Source: an uncultured Prevotellaceae bacterium (GTDB lineage Bacteria; Bacteroidota; Bacteroidia; Bacteroidales; Bacteroidaceae). From it: a stretch of 64,000 nt of DNA. Where the stretch lies: NCBI GenBank assembly GCA_902801375.1, contig CADCIB010000007.1, positions 162,083-226,082 of the forward strand. The letters run 5' to 3'. Below are positions 33,004 to 41,914 of the stretch, piece by piece; positions within the stretch are counted from its first letter, which is position 1, and the number at the start of each line of letters is the position of its first letter. The position numbers and the translations under genes are program-made. Under the pieces are notes generated by a model. It was not told the DNA's origin. It saw only the letters and a list, made by a program, of their open reading frames with translations, and did not search any database.

Positions 33004-34204
33004 TAAGAAACCACACGGAACTACTTTTGATTTTCGCCCTATTATGTGTCTTGCACAACATCTGGCAGTTTTCTATATCCGTGCTACCGCCCTTGCTCCA
33101 TGCTGTCACATGGTCGGCATCCATTTCTTCCAGTTTCCAAATGCGCTGACGGTTGGCATCGTAGCCAATGGCGCAGTAGGGGCAATTGCTCACGCCTTCT
33201 GCCTTTGCCTTGTCGGTCTGTTGTTGATACACTTTGCGCATGGTGGGTTTGTCGAATAGACGGACATTTAAGAGCTTTGTATCTTGACAGCCACCAAGCA
33301 CATACTCAAAGATTCCTCGACGATTAGTCACAAAATCGTCGTTCATCAGTTCACGGACTTTTGCCGATAATTCTGTGTGGTCGTATGGCTTTGCATGGAA
33401 ACGCTCGTAGAGTTCGCCCCAATTTAATCCTTGCATTTCTGGATATACATCGTCGAACTTACTATCAACCCAATCTATGACCGTATTGAAATAAGTCTTT
33501 ATCTCGTTAATGTTTGTGTCGCGACGGTGAGCACTCATATAGTTTGCTACATTGCCTTTGCTTACCCATTCCAATGCTGTAGCCAAAAACTGTTGGCGAT
33601 TAGCAGGTCCTTTTACGTAACTGCTCCAACGCTGAATCCTCTTGTCATCAGAATTAGAGAATTCCTCCTTGCACTTTGTTACGAATGGGCCACTAAACAC
33701 AGCATTCAGTTCCTCTTGCTGATTAAGCGGAATGCCGGCAATGTTGATAGTCTTAAACCAGTCCTTGATTTCCTTCTCAGCATCGTCGCCCTCGCCCTCA
33801 CAGATATAGACCAGCAACTTTGTATTGAGAATCTTGCGCTGCATTCCCTCGTTAAGTCCGTCGAAGATTTGCTCCAGTCCGTTAATCTTCACGGCAAATT
33901 TGTTGCGAAGGAAACGACCAAGCGAAGTGATGCGCTGCTGACCGTCAAGCACTTCCAATTCAGTTTGAGGGGTCTTGAAGTCTTTGTTGCGGTTGAAGTA
34001 TATCAGCCCAAGCGGATAGCCTTTCAACACAGATTCAATCACAGCAACGTCGCGTTTGCCGTCGGCATAAATGTAGTTACGCTGGTATTCTGGCTGTATG
34101 GTCAACTGACCAGCCAAGCCATAGAGACCTTTGCCCTCCAGTTCGTTATACTCAAAACCGTCGCAAATCTGCTCAACGGTGTAGATTTTCAATTCTGTCT
34201 TCAT
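32987..34204 (-). CDS. DUF262 protein with C-terminal HNH nuclease
   Basis: A 405-residue protein. The N-terminal DUF262 domain shows IQPEYQRNYIY and LEVLDGQQRITSLGRF. The C-terminus is an HNH nuclease: CPYC, then MDADHVTAWSKGGSTDIENC and QMLCKTHNRAK, with two CxxC-like zinc sites and the catalytic His. It overlaps the methylase gene by 4 nt (ATGA), so the pair is translated together. This pairing suggests a restriction enzyme whose host DNA is protected by the methylase, or a modification-dependent nuclease. Confidence 0.87.
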   Translation of the reverse strand: MKTELKIYTVEQICDGFEYNELEGKGLYGLAGQLTIQPEYQRNYIYADGKRDVAVIESVLKGYPLGLIYFNRNKDFKTPQTELEVLDGQQRITSLGRFLRNKFAVKINGLEQIFDGLNEGMQRKILNTKLLVYICEGEGDDAEKEIKDWFKTINIAGIPLNQQEELNAVFSGPFVTKCKEEFSNSDDKRIQRWSSYVKGPANRQQFLATALEWVSKGNVANYMSAHRRDTNINEIKTYFNTVIDWVDSKFDDVYPEMQGLNWGELYERFHAKPYDHTELSAKVRELMNDDFVTNRRGIFEYVLGGCQDTKLLNVRLFDKPTMRKVYQQQTDKAKAEGVSNCPYCAIGYDANRQRIWKLEEMDADHVTAWSKGGSTDIENCQMLCKTHNRAKIKSSSVWFLNVGRI

Positions 34205-35310
34205 ACTGATTGCTTTTTACGGATTAGTATTCTTTCGTACAATCTGACAAGTTCACCATCACGCTCTACATATAAACGAGGGCCTCCATTCAGTTTGCCA
34301 AGTTTTTCTTTGATAATATCCATGTTTGCAAGTTCCAGTCCTATACCAAGAATTTCAAATTGATCTGGACAATACTTGTCAAGGAAAGAGATAGGAACAC
34401 CCATTGCACCGTTATAATCACATGGTATTGCATCCGTATATGGTACTTCTATTCCTTCAAAGTTAACATAAGGCTCATACTCTTTCTTTCCTCTTATTTC
34501 TTTATGTTTGCTGTGCTTGAAATTATCAGCCATAGTCATAAGCCGTAAAGGTTGATGTCGACGCCCATGGTCTATGTTAGTATACCAACAGCAATTACGG
34601 AACTTTACAAGCCCTGTCGTTTCATCATAAACACCATCTGCATATTCGTTGCGAACAGCGTCTATTCGGAAGTAAGCATTGCCACTTTGGAAACCATTTC
34701 CAAGCCATATTTTATTTTCTTTAATTAAAGGAAACACTTCTTTGTACATCGCTGCATTCATGTTGCCTATAATGATAAATTGCTTTCCAGCCTCCACCAA
34801 CCAAGCCACGAACTCACGGAACAGCGAGAAAGGCGGATTAGTTACAATGATGTCGGCCTCATCACGCAGTTTGCGTATCTCCTTACTACGGAAATCACCG
34901 TCACCCTCCAGATACTGCCATTGCAAATCATTGATGTCAATACGATTATCGCCCGTCACATCACGTTCAAGTACGAATATCTTGCCATTTGTTTTGCTTT
35001 TATCTGGATTAAAGTAGGGCTGTTGCGTTTCAAAGAGTGTGGGCTGATACGGAATCTTGTACTTCTTGCTTTCAGGTGCATAGCTTGTGGAAATCAGTTT
35101 CTTCAAGCCAAGCAACTCAAAGTTCTGAGCGAAGAACTTGGTGAAATTACTCCACTCTGGATCGTCGCAAGGCAGCAACACCGTCTTGCCACGAAAAACA
35201 TTCGGGTCGTAGTCCAGATAGGCGTTTATCTCCTTCTGAATGTCGGGATATTGCGTATAGAACTCATCATTCTTTGCCGTCTTTGCATTTGCTAAGTTCG
35301 TATTTGCCAT
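34201..35310 (-). CDS. EcoRI-type adenine-specific DNA methyltransferase
   Basis: A 369-residue N6-adenine methylase of the EcoRI methylase family. It has ANAKTAKNDEFYTQYPDIQ at the start, FRGKTVLLPCDDPEWSNF (SAM region) and ADIIVTNPPFSLFREFVAWL, with NPPF as the catalytic motif, and RNCCWYTNIDHGRRH later. The gene is the first of the island operon, with a TAACTTTG box at 35343-35350 (minus strand). No EcoRI-like endonuclease follows; instead a DUF262-HNH protein does, so recognition and cutting are probably done by that partner. Confidence 0.88.
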   Translation of the reverse strand: MANTNLANAKTAKNDEFYTQYPDIQKEINAYLDYDPNVFRGKTVLLPCDDPEWSNFTKFFAQNFELLGLKKLISTSYAPESKKYKIPYQPTLFETQQPYFNPDKSKTNGKIFVLERDVTGDNRIDINDLQWQYLEGDGDFRSKEIRKLRDEADIIVTNPPFSLFREFVAWLVEAGKQFIIIGNMNAAMYKEVFPLIKENKIWLGNGFQSGNAYFRIDAVRNEYADGVYDETTGLVKFRNCCWYTNIDHGRRHQPLRLMTMADNFKHSKHKEIRGKKEYEPYVNFEGIEVPYTDAIPCDYNGAMGVPISFLDKYCPDQFEILGIGLELANMDIIKEKLGKLNGGPRLYVERDGELVRLYERILIRKKQSV

Positions 35311-35592
35311 ACTTGTTCTCTTTCAGTTTTCAATTATGGGCACAAAGTTACTCAATTTTATTGAGTATTGCGCTTAAATCGTACAAAAATGCTAAAAATA
35401 CGGCTTTTTAACGAAAATGTGTAAGTACTTATACATGATTTTGAGAATTATTCGCCAAATTCGCGCTTAATCAACAATGAAAGGATGGAGTAATTTAGAA
35501 TGACAAGATTTCGCGAGTTATAAAACAGCCGATTTCGAGTTACCCCTCTTCCATCCCGCTCTTGTGGTGAAGGTCATATTTTCCGCATCAGA

Positions 35593-35647
35593 AAACAACC
35601 TACAATCGAATCAGGGTGGAGCCAGAGGTGGTTTGCTGCCCTGTGTT
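35593..35647. repeat. Right 55-bp direct repeat bounding the island
   Basis: Perfect copy of 26852-26906. It covers the last 48 nt of the S8 protease gene including its stop, plus 7 nt beyond. The gene therefore stays intact after the insertion. Confidence 0.85.
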
Positions 35648-37768
35648 GAGCTGCACGGCATAGACGCCTGACGGGCAGGCGGAGAGGTCGATGGTGCTGC
35701 CCTGGCACGATGCCACCACCGCTCCGCTGAGGGCATAGACGGTGAGGGTGGAGGCAGAGGGTAGGGGAGTGTCGCTCTCCACGCTGAGGCGTCGGCCGCG
35801 GAGGACGAAGCGGGCGCTGGCGGGCTGGTGGTCGGAGAGGCCGGTGACCTTCTCGTTCATCTGAAGGATGTAGAGCAATCCGCGGTAGACGTCGATCTGG
35901 CCATAGCCGTAGGTGCTGTTGGGATAGTCCATCGTCTCGTCAGGATGGGTGCAGGTGTGGGCAAACACATCGAGGATGTCGTCGGGGGTGAGGTCGGGCT
36001 TGGCCTGCAGCCACAGGGCAATGGCTCCTGCCACGACGGGCGATGCCATGCTGGTGCCGCTCTGCGCTGTGTAGTAGAAGGTCTTGCCTTGGTAGGTCAC
36101 CTTGTCGGTGAGTGCCTTGCGGATGGTGCTGGTCATTTCCACATAGCTGTTGAAGGGGGCGTTGATGCTCACGCCGGGCGCCACGACATCGGGCTTGGTG
36201 AGGCCGTCGAAGGTGGGGCCTTGCGAGGAGAAGCGGGCTATCTGGCCGGTTTGGGCGGCGGCGAGGCTGACCACTTCGTCGTTCGTCTCGCCATCGATGT
36301 TTTTGAACGTCGACTTATAGCCTGTGGCTCCCACGGTGATGATGCCGGGCATCGTGCCTGGCCACCATGTGGAATAGCCGGGGAGGGCGTAGGCGTAGGC
36401 GGGAATGTTGTCGATGTTGGAGAATGGGCAGTATTTGATGTCGGAATAGACCCAGGCGGGTCCGTCGCCAGTGAGGAGGAAGAGGGCGCCGCAGAGCATG
36501 AGATAGGCCAGGTTGGGCATGTCGCCATGGAGGTGGAGCACGTCGCCGCGCGGGTCTTGGTAGTCGCTCTTCCAGATTTTCAGGTGGATGTCGCCCAGGG
36601 TGACGGTGGTGGAGAGCCGGCAGGTGTCGTTGAGGGCCAGCACGCTGTCGGTCCTGAAGGAGAGCGTCTTCTCGATGTGTGTGTCCATGAGGCGGATGCT
36701 GAGGAAGTCGAGGCGCACCTGCTGGTCGACGGGTGTGACGATGTCGAGGTCGATGGTCTGTCCGCCTCCGATGCCGTTGACGATGGCGGCGCCCGCCTGC
36801 TGGATGTCGGCAGGCTTCTCCATATAGGCGGTGTGGTGGCCGTCGTTGCCGGCGCAGGCCACGATGATGCGTCCTGGGCCGATGAGCGACTGGAGGGCTT
36901 CGGCCTCCAGCAGGTGGCGGTGGCCGAGGGTGTAGCTCTCGCCGCTGCTGAAGTTGACGACGCAGGGCTTGCCGTCTTTCGCAGCCTGGTCGAAGAGGTA
37001 CTTGAAGCCCAGCACGCAGGTGGCTGAGGTCAGCGCGTCGGGGGCGTCGAAGTCTTCTTCGTAGGAATTGAAATGGGCAAGGTAGAGATCGGCCTCGGGC
37101 GCCATGCCCGGGTATTTGCCGTCGACAGGGCGTCCGGCCATGATGCCCAGCACATGGGTGCCGTGGAGGGTGATGTTGGCGTGGTGGGTATGTCCGTAGG
37201 CGGCAATCTCTTCGGGCGAGGTCATGGCGTGGCCTTTGGTGCCGTCGTCGTTTTTCCAACAGAAATCATAATAGTATCGCGCGCGCGACAGTCCTTCGTC
37301 GTTGAGGAAAGCGGGGTGGGTGAAGTCGTAGCCATTGTCGAAGACGCCTGCTGCCACGCCTTGCCCCGTGAAGGCCTGTGGCAGCCCCTCGCCGGCATAG
37401 ACGGGTGTGGCGTCAATCTGGCCGGGGGTGACGTCCATTGCCGGCCGTGGCATGGGCTCAGCCTCGATGCGCTCGATGCGCTGGTCGGCCGACAGGGCGG
37501 AGAGCTTGCGGCAGGGCACGTCGACGATGAAGATGCGCCCGATGCTGTCGACCACGCGGCAGCCGTAGCCGGCGAGCAGAGCCGACGACTGGCCTCTGTG
37601 GCTGAAGGTGAGGAGGGTGAGGATGCGCTGGTCGCTCAGGGGGGCTTGTTGGCGGGTGGCCACTCTTTTCAGCGAGGGCGACAGTTTGGCAAGAGGTGCG
37701 GGCTGCTGGGCGTGACAGAGGTGGGTGCCCATGAGCAGGGCGACGCCGAGGATCAACGTAGATTTCAT
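35600..37768 (-). CDS. Secreted subtilisin-like (S8) serine protease, second copy
   Basis: A 722-residue exported protease, distinct from the one at 17380. Signal peptide MKSTLILGVALLMGTHLCHA; pro-region to about residue 130. Triad: Asp in GVFDNGYDFTH, His in TLHGTHVLGI and Ser in QSGTSMASPVVAG; the oxyanion Asn is in ACAGNDG. After the catalytic domain comes a short beta domain and a C-terminus with LTVYALSGAVVAS and PSGVYAVQLNTGQQ, resembling a type IX secretion sorting domain. Codon use is high in G+C. The gene end is duplicated at 26852 and marks the island's insertion site. Confidence 0.9.
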   Translation of the reverse strand: MKSTLILGVALLMGTHLCHAQQPAPLAKLSPSLKRVATRQQAPLSDQRILTLLTFSHRGQSSALLAGYGCRVVDSIGRIFIVDVPCRKLSALSADQRIERIEAEPMPRPAMDVTPGQIDATPVYAGEGLPQAFTGQGVAAGVFDNGYDFTHPAFLNDEGLSRARYYYDFCWKNDDGTKGHAMTSPEEIAAYGHTHHANITLHGTHVLGIMAGRPVDGKYPGMAPEADLYLAHFNSYEEDFDAPDALTSATCVLGFKYLFDQAAKDGKPCVVNFSSGESYTLGHRHLLEAEALQSLIGPGRIIVACAGNDGHHTAYMEKPADIQQAGAAIVNGIGGGQTIDLDIVTPVDQQVRLDFLSIRLMDTHIEKTLSFRTDSVLALNDTCRLSTTVTLGDIHLKIWKSDYQDPRGDVLHLHGDMPNLAYLMLCGALFLLTGDGPAWVYSDIKYCPFSNIDNIPAYAYALPGYSTWWPGTMPGIITVGATGYKSTFKNIDGETNDEVVSLAAAQTGQIARFSSQGPTFDGLTKPDVVAPGVSINAPFNSYVEMTSTIRKALTDKVTYQGKTFYYTAQSGTSMASPVVAGAIALWLQAKPDLTPDDILDVFAHTCTHPDETMDYPNSTYGYGQIDVYRGLLYILQMNEKVTGLSDHQPASARFVLRGRRLSVESDTPLPSASTLTVYALSGAVVASCQGSTIDLSACPSGVYAVQLNTGQQTTSGSTLIRL

Positions 37769-37796
37769 GTTTCTTTCGTTTATTTGATTTTGGCTG

Positions 37797-37826
37797 CAAA
37801 TATACGTAAGAAGGACTGAATAACAA
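37797..37826 (-). promoter_or_regulatory. Promoter of the second S8 protease
   Basis: TATATTTG on the minus strand (37797-37804) with TTG (37824-37826) 19 nt upstream; start codon 28 nt downstream. Confidence 0.65.
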
Positions 37827-39096
37827 GCGACGGGGCTGAAAAATTAAGATTTCTTTAGGGATTGGCGGGTTTTGGTAACGACTCAGCATCTCCTTTCTCA
37901 GGGGATATGTGACCCCCTCTTAACTCCCCCTGAGGGGGAGGAATAGTTTGAACTGAGCGCAGAACTAATCGGTACCCCTCCATATTGCGGGCGCAATAAT
38001 AAGATAAGGTCACACAGAAAGCACAGAAATCACAGAAAAGGATATTGCTGGCGCAATATCCTCCATCCGTAAGATCCGTGACATCCGTGTTCGAAAAATA
38101 ATTTCTGTGTTTTCTGTGTTTTCTGTGTGAGATAAAATTTTCGCGTAAGTCTGAGTTTTTCGTGCTTTTTCGCGATTAAATATCTTTTCATTTGTGCGAT
38201 GTGATGGGATTGCGAAAATACGCGAAAAGGCGAAAAATTGCGAAAACCGATATTGCTGGGCGCAATATCAAGAAATCCGTAAGATCCGTGACATCCGTGT
38301 TCGAAAAATAATTTCTGTGTTTTCTGTGTTTTCTGTGTGAGATAAAATTTTCGCGTAATTCTGAGTTTTTCGCGGTTTTTCGCGATTAATAAAGGCCATT
38401 ATATATGATTTGACCCCACCCCCAGCCCCTCCCCTTTGTGAAAGGGAGGGGAGTGCCTACGGAGTCGCACCTATCAGGCATTTATCCCACCCCTAACATC
38501 CAATGAAAGTACATGTGGGCGCACCTCCCATGTAGGGGAGGGGGGCAGGGGTGGGGTCAGTATTGTTTTTATGGTATTTGGTAATCTTGGGGTCAAATAG
38601 TATATAATTGCCTTAATAAAAGTTCATTTGCGCGTTGTGATGGGATTGCGAAAATACGCGAAAAGGCGAAAAATTGCGAAAACCGATATTGCTGGGCGCA
38701 ATAATAAGATAAGGTCACTCAGAAATCACAGAAACCACAGAAAAGATATTGCGGAAGCAATATCCTCCATCCGTAAGATCCGTGACATCCGTGTTCGAAA
38801 AATAATTTCTGTGTTTTCTGTGTTTTCTGTGTGAGATAGAATTTTCGCGTAAGTCTGTATTTTTCGCGTTTTTTCGCGATTAAATATCTTTTCATTTGTG
38901 CGATGTGAGGGGATAGCGAAAACACGCGAAAAGGCGAAAAGGTGCGAAAATCCTCCTCCTACAGGAGAGGTGAGGGGAGGTGATGAAGGTCAACTGCTTT
39001 ATCATTGCCCAATTCTTTTGTAACTATATACCTGCGAGAATGTTAAATGTTGGCAGGTATTTGTTAATTTCTTGTGGCCGATTGAAAGAAAATGAT
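37827..39096. repeat. Repeat-rich intergenic region, 1.3 kb
   Basis: No gene was seen. It holds several copies of a composite repeat: CACAGAAATCACAGAA runs, an ATATTGC/GCAATAT hairpin (near 37980, 38042, 38250, 38687 and 38747), ATCCGTAAGATCCGTGAC, and then an inverted TTTCTGTGTTTTCTGTG run. It also has a CCCCTCCC-type palindrome (about 38405-38455), a stretch of CGCGAAAA runs, and one end of the element seen at 24612 (about 38950-39010). Confidence 0.75.
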
Positions 39097-39104
39097 TATA
39101 TTTG
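39097..39104 (+). promoter_or_regulatory. -7 box upstream of the AAA ATPase
   Basis: TATATTTG, 29 nt before the chosen ATG. It argues that the ATG at 39092 upstream is not the true start. No strong -33 element. Confidence 0.5.
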
Positions 39105-39133
39105 CAGGAAGAAATGGTGACACAAGAATCAAG

Positions 39134-39946
39134 ATGAAGTACGCAGACTATATCCGGCAAATTGAAATAGAATCGCTCTGGAGCGGTAAGAAGCACGTGG
39201 TGTGGAATCTCGACCGCCAGGTGAACATCCTCAGCGGCATCAACGGCGTGGGCAAGAGCACCATCCTGAACAAGGTGGTGAAGAGTGTCAGTACGAATGG
39301 CGACATCATGAACCACCTGCTCAAGGGCGTGCGGCTGAAGACGGAACCTGAGGACGCCACGCACATCCGCTTCGACGTGATCCGCTCGTTCGACCGCCCC
39401 ATCCTGAATGCGGAGTCGGTGAACAAGATGGACCTCAGCCTGGCCACGGAGCTGGACTGGCAACTGTATAAGCTGCAGCGGAAATACCTGGACTACCAGG
39501 TGAACATCGGCAACCAGATGATCGCCGCCCTGCAGAGTGGCGATGCCGATGCGGCACAGAAGGCGCAGGAGATCAGTGAGCCGAAGAAGATGTTCCAGGA
39601 CATCATCGACGACCTCTTCCAGGAGACGGGGAAGAAGATTGTGCGTACGGAGAATGAGATCAGGTTCTCGCAGATCGGGGAGACGCTGGTGCCCTACCAG
39701 TTGTCGAGCGGCGAGAAGCAGATGCTGGCCATCCTGCTCACCGTCTTGGTGGAGGACCGCCGCCCCTACGTGCTCTTCATGGACGAGCCGGAGGTGAGCC
39801 TGCACGTGGACTGGCAGCAACGGCTCATTGACCTCATCCTGGAGCTGAACCCCAATGTGCAGATCATCCTGACCACCCACTCGCCGGCTGTCATCATGAA
39901 CGGGTGGATGGACAACGTCACGGAGGTGAGCGATATTACGAGCTAA
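39134..39946 (+). CDS. AAA (ABC/SMC-type) ATPase of a two-gene defence-like pair
   Basis: A 270-residue ATPase. Walker A is SGINGVGKST (about residue 35), the ABC signature is QLSSGEKQML and Walker B is YVLFMDEPEVSLHVDWQ, followed by LTTHSPAVI with the switch His. This is the AAA_15/OLD-like form with a short middle. The next gene is a DUF4435 Toprim-type protein, the pair seen in PARIS (AriA/AriB) and OLD-related systems. It is shorter than known AriA proteins. The start at 39134 gives the conserved MKYADYIRQIEI opening. Confidence 0.85.
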   Translation: MKYADYIRQIEIESLWSGKKHVVWNLDRQVNILSGINGVGKSTILNKVVKSVSTNGDIMNHLLKGVRLKTEPEDATHIRFDVIRSFDRPILNAESVNKMDLSLATELDWQLYKLQRKYLDYQVNIGNQMIAALQSGDADAAQKAQEISEPKKMFQDIIDDLFQETGKKIVRTENEIRFSQIGETLVPYQLSSGEKQMLAILLTVLVEDRRPYVLFMDEPEVSLHVDWQQRLIDLILELNPNVQIILTTHSPAVIMNGWMDNVTEVSDITS

Positions 39947-39949
39947 GAA

Positions 39950-40135
39950 AATTAAAAAATTAGAGAATTATAAAATTATAGAATTGAAAAATTAGAGAAA
40001 TGAAAAATTAGAGAAATGAAAAATTAGAGAATTATAAAATTAGAGAATTATAAAATTAGAGAATTAAAAAATTAGAGAATTGAAAAATTAGAGAATTATA
40101 AAATTAGAGAATTATAGAATTAAAGGCTTGGGCAT
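39950..40135. repeat. AAAATTAGAGAATT tandem repeat between ATPase and DUF4435 genes
   Basis: About twelve degenerate 14-nt units rich in A/T separate the two genes by 192 nt. Such pairs usually overlap or touch, so the repeat probably expanded or inserted here. Confidence 0.8.
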
Positions 40136-40138
40136 TGT

Positions 40139-41131
40139 TTGAGTAAACTGAAGGAAAACATATCGTCGGGGTATCTGGAGGCGGCCAACCGGCTGAACTC
40201 CAAGAAGTCGAAGCGTAGGATCGTGGCCTACGTGGAGAGCTACGACGACATTTTCTTCTGGCGCACCGTGCTCGACGGCTTCGAGGACGACACGCGCTAT
40301 TTCGAGGTGATGCTCCCCTCGCACAAACGACTGGAGCGCGGGAAGAAGTCGGTGCTCATGCGGCTGTTGGCAAAGCAGGCGGGCAAGGACCTTATCTGCT
40401 GTGTGGATGCCGACTACGACTATCTCATCCAGGGGGCCACGGAGACCAGCCGCACGATGCTGTCCAGTCCGTATGTGTTCCACACCTATGCCTATGCCAT
40501 CGAGAACCTGCAGTGCTACGCGCCGTCGTTGCGCACCGTCATGGTGGCCATCACGCTGAACGACCACCAGATATTCGATTTCTTCGAGTTCATGACGCGT
40601 TTCTCAGAGGCTATCTTCCCCCTCTTCGTGTGGAGCATCTGGTACTATCGCCGCCCCAACTATCAGGAGTTCACCATCACCGACTTCAACACCATCGCCC
40701 AGCTGGGCGGCTTCTCGCTCGAGCGGCCTTTCGACTGCTTCAAGCATCTCAAGCACAAGGTGTGGGTGAAGATTCAGGAACTGCAACGCCGCAACCCTGA
40801 TGCGAAGGAGAGCTACCTGGCGCTGAAGGCGGAACTGCAGGAGCTGGGGGTCACCCCGCAGACCACCTATCTTTATATACAGGGCCACCACTTGTTCGAG
40901 AAGGTGGTCTGTCAGGTGATGACGAAGGTGAGTCGCGAACTGGTGCGCGAACGGGAGCTGGAGATCCGCCGACAGTCTGTACACACCACGCAGATGCGCA
41001 ACGAGCTGTCGTGCTACAGCCACAGCACGCAGGACATCGCGCAGATGCTGAAGAAGAACATGGGCTACGTGGTGTCGGAACCGTTCCGACGCATCCGCCA
41101 GGACATCGAACGGCTGCTCTCACAACAATGA
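40139..41131 (+). CDS. DUF4435 Toprim-type protein, AriB-like
   Basis: A 330-residue protein. The DUF4435 region has a Toprim pattern: VAYVESYDDIFFW with the conserved Glu, and LICCVDADYDYL with the DxD pair. The fold is shared with OLD nucleases and with AriB of PARIS, which cleaves tRNA when phage anti-restriction proteins are sensed. The start is a TTG directly after the repeat; the conserved segment begins about 27 codons later, so a few residues may be lost or replaced. Partner of the ATPase upstream. Confidence 0.82.
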   Translation: MSKLKENISSGYLEAANRLNSKKSKRRIVAYVESYDDIFFWRTVLDGFEDDTRYFEVMLPSHKRLERGKKSVLMRLLAKQAGKDLICCVDADYDYLIQGATETSRTMLSSPYVFHTYAYAIENLQCYAPSLRTVMVAITLNDHQIFDFFEFMTRFSEAIFPLFVWSIWYYRRPNYQEFTITDFNTIAQLGGFSLERPFDCFKHLKHKVWVKIQELQRRNPDAKESYLALKAELQELGVTPQTTYLYIQGHHLFEKVVCQVMTKVSRELVRERELEIRRQSVHTTQMRNELSCYSHSTQDIAQMLKKNMGYVVSEPFRRIRQDIERLLSQQ

Positions 41132-41914
41132 TGTTTTTCTCCCTAAACGACGAACACGATTTTTATTTGAACATCGAAAAACACGAAAAACACGAATGGA
41201 CTTTTTTAAAACACACACAAATACATATGAATGTATCTATTCAGCCCCCTCGCTGATAGACCTCCCCTAGCCCCTCCTGTAGGAGGGGGACTGGTTTGTT
41301 GTGGCGCTCCTGTAGGAGGGGGCTGATTAATTTCTGCGCTCAGTTCTAACTTCTCCTCCCCCTCAGGGGGAGACAAGAGAGGGGTCGCAACCTCCTGTAG
41401 GCGGGGGCTGATTAATTTCTGCGCTCAGTTCTAACTATTCCTCCCCCTACAGGGGGAGATAGAGGGGGTCGCAACCTCCTGTAGGCGGGGGCTGATTAAT
41501 TTCTGCGCTCAGTTCTAACTATTCCTCCCCCTCAGGGGGAGATAGAGGGGGGCGCAACCTCCTGTAGGCGGGGGGCTGATTAATTTCTGCGCTCAGTTCT
41601 AACTATTCCTCCCCCTGCAGGGGGAGATAGAGGGGGTCGCAACCTCCTGTAGGCGGGGGGCTGATTAATTTCTGCGCTCAGTTCTAACTATTCCTCCCCC
41701 TCAGGGGGAGATAGAGGGGGTCGCATGAGGGGGACTGATTGACCAAAAATTTCTCGTGAGATTATTATGGAAACAACGGATTACACAGATTACACGGATT
41801 ATTCTCAATGCTGAAGAAGCAGAGCCATCCGTGTAATCCGTGCAATCCGTTGTTTTGTTGATCACGAATTTGGGGAATTATCCGTGCAATCCGTTGTCGT
41901 ATAGAAACAAGGGG
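41132..41914. repeat. Tandem palindromic array and hairpin region
   Basis: No gene. From about 41255 to 41745 there are five tandem units of roughly 82-86 nt, each with GATTAATTTCTGCGCTCAG, a CTCCCCCT..AGGGGGAG palindrome and CCTCCTGTAGG. A separate hairpin (about 41774-41865) has ACGGATTACAC/GTGTAATCCGT arms related to those at 24139. Confidence 0.8.

Noticed and set aside
26852-35647. Integrase or transposase within the island
   Set aside because: No tyrosine or serine recombinase, DDE transposase or relaxase pattern was found in any frame of the island, so it is not called a complete mobile element.
41255-41745. Possible CRISPR array
   Set aside because: Units are 82-86 nt and repeated throughout, with no unique spacers between short repeats and no cas genes nearby. 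It is a tandem palindromic array.
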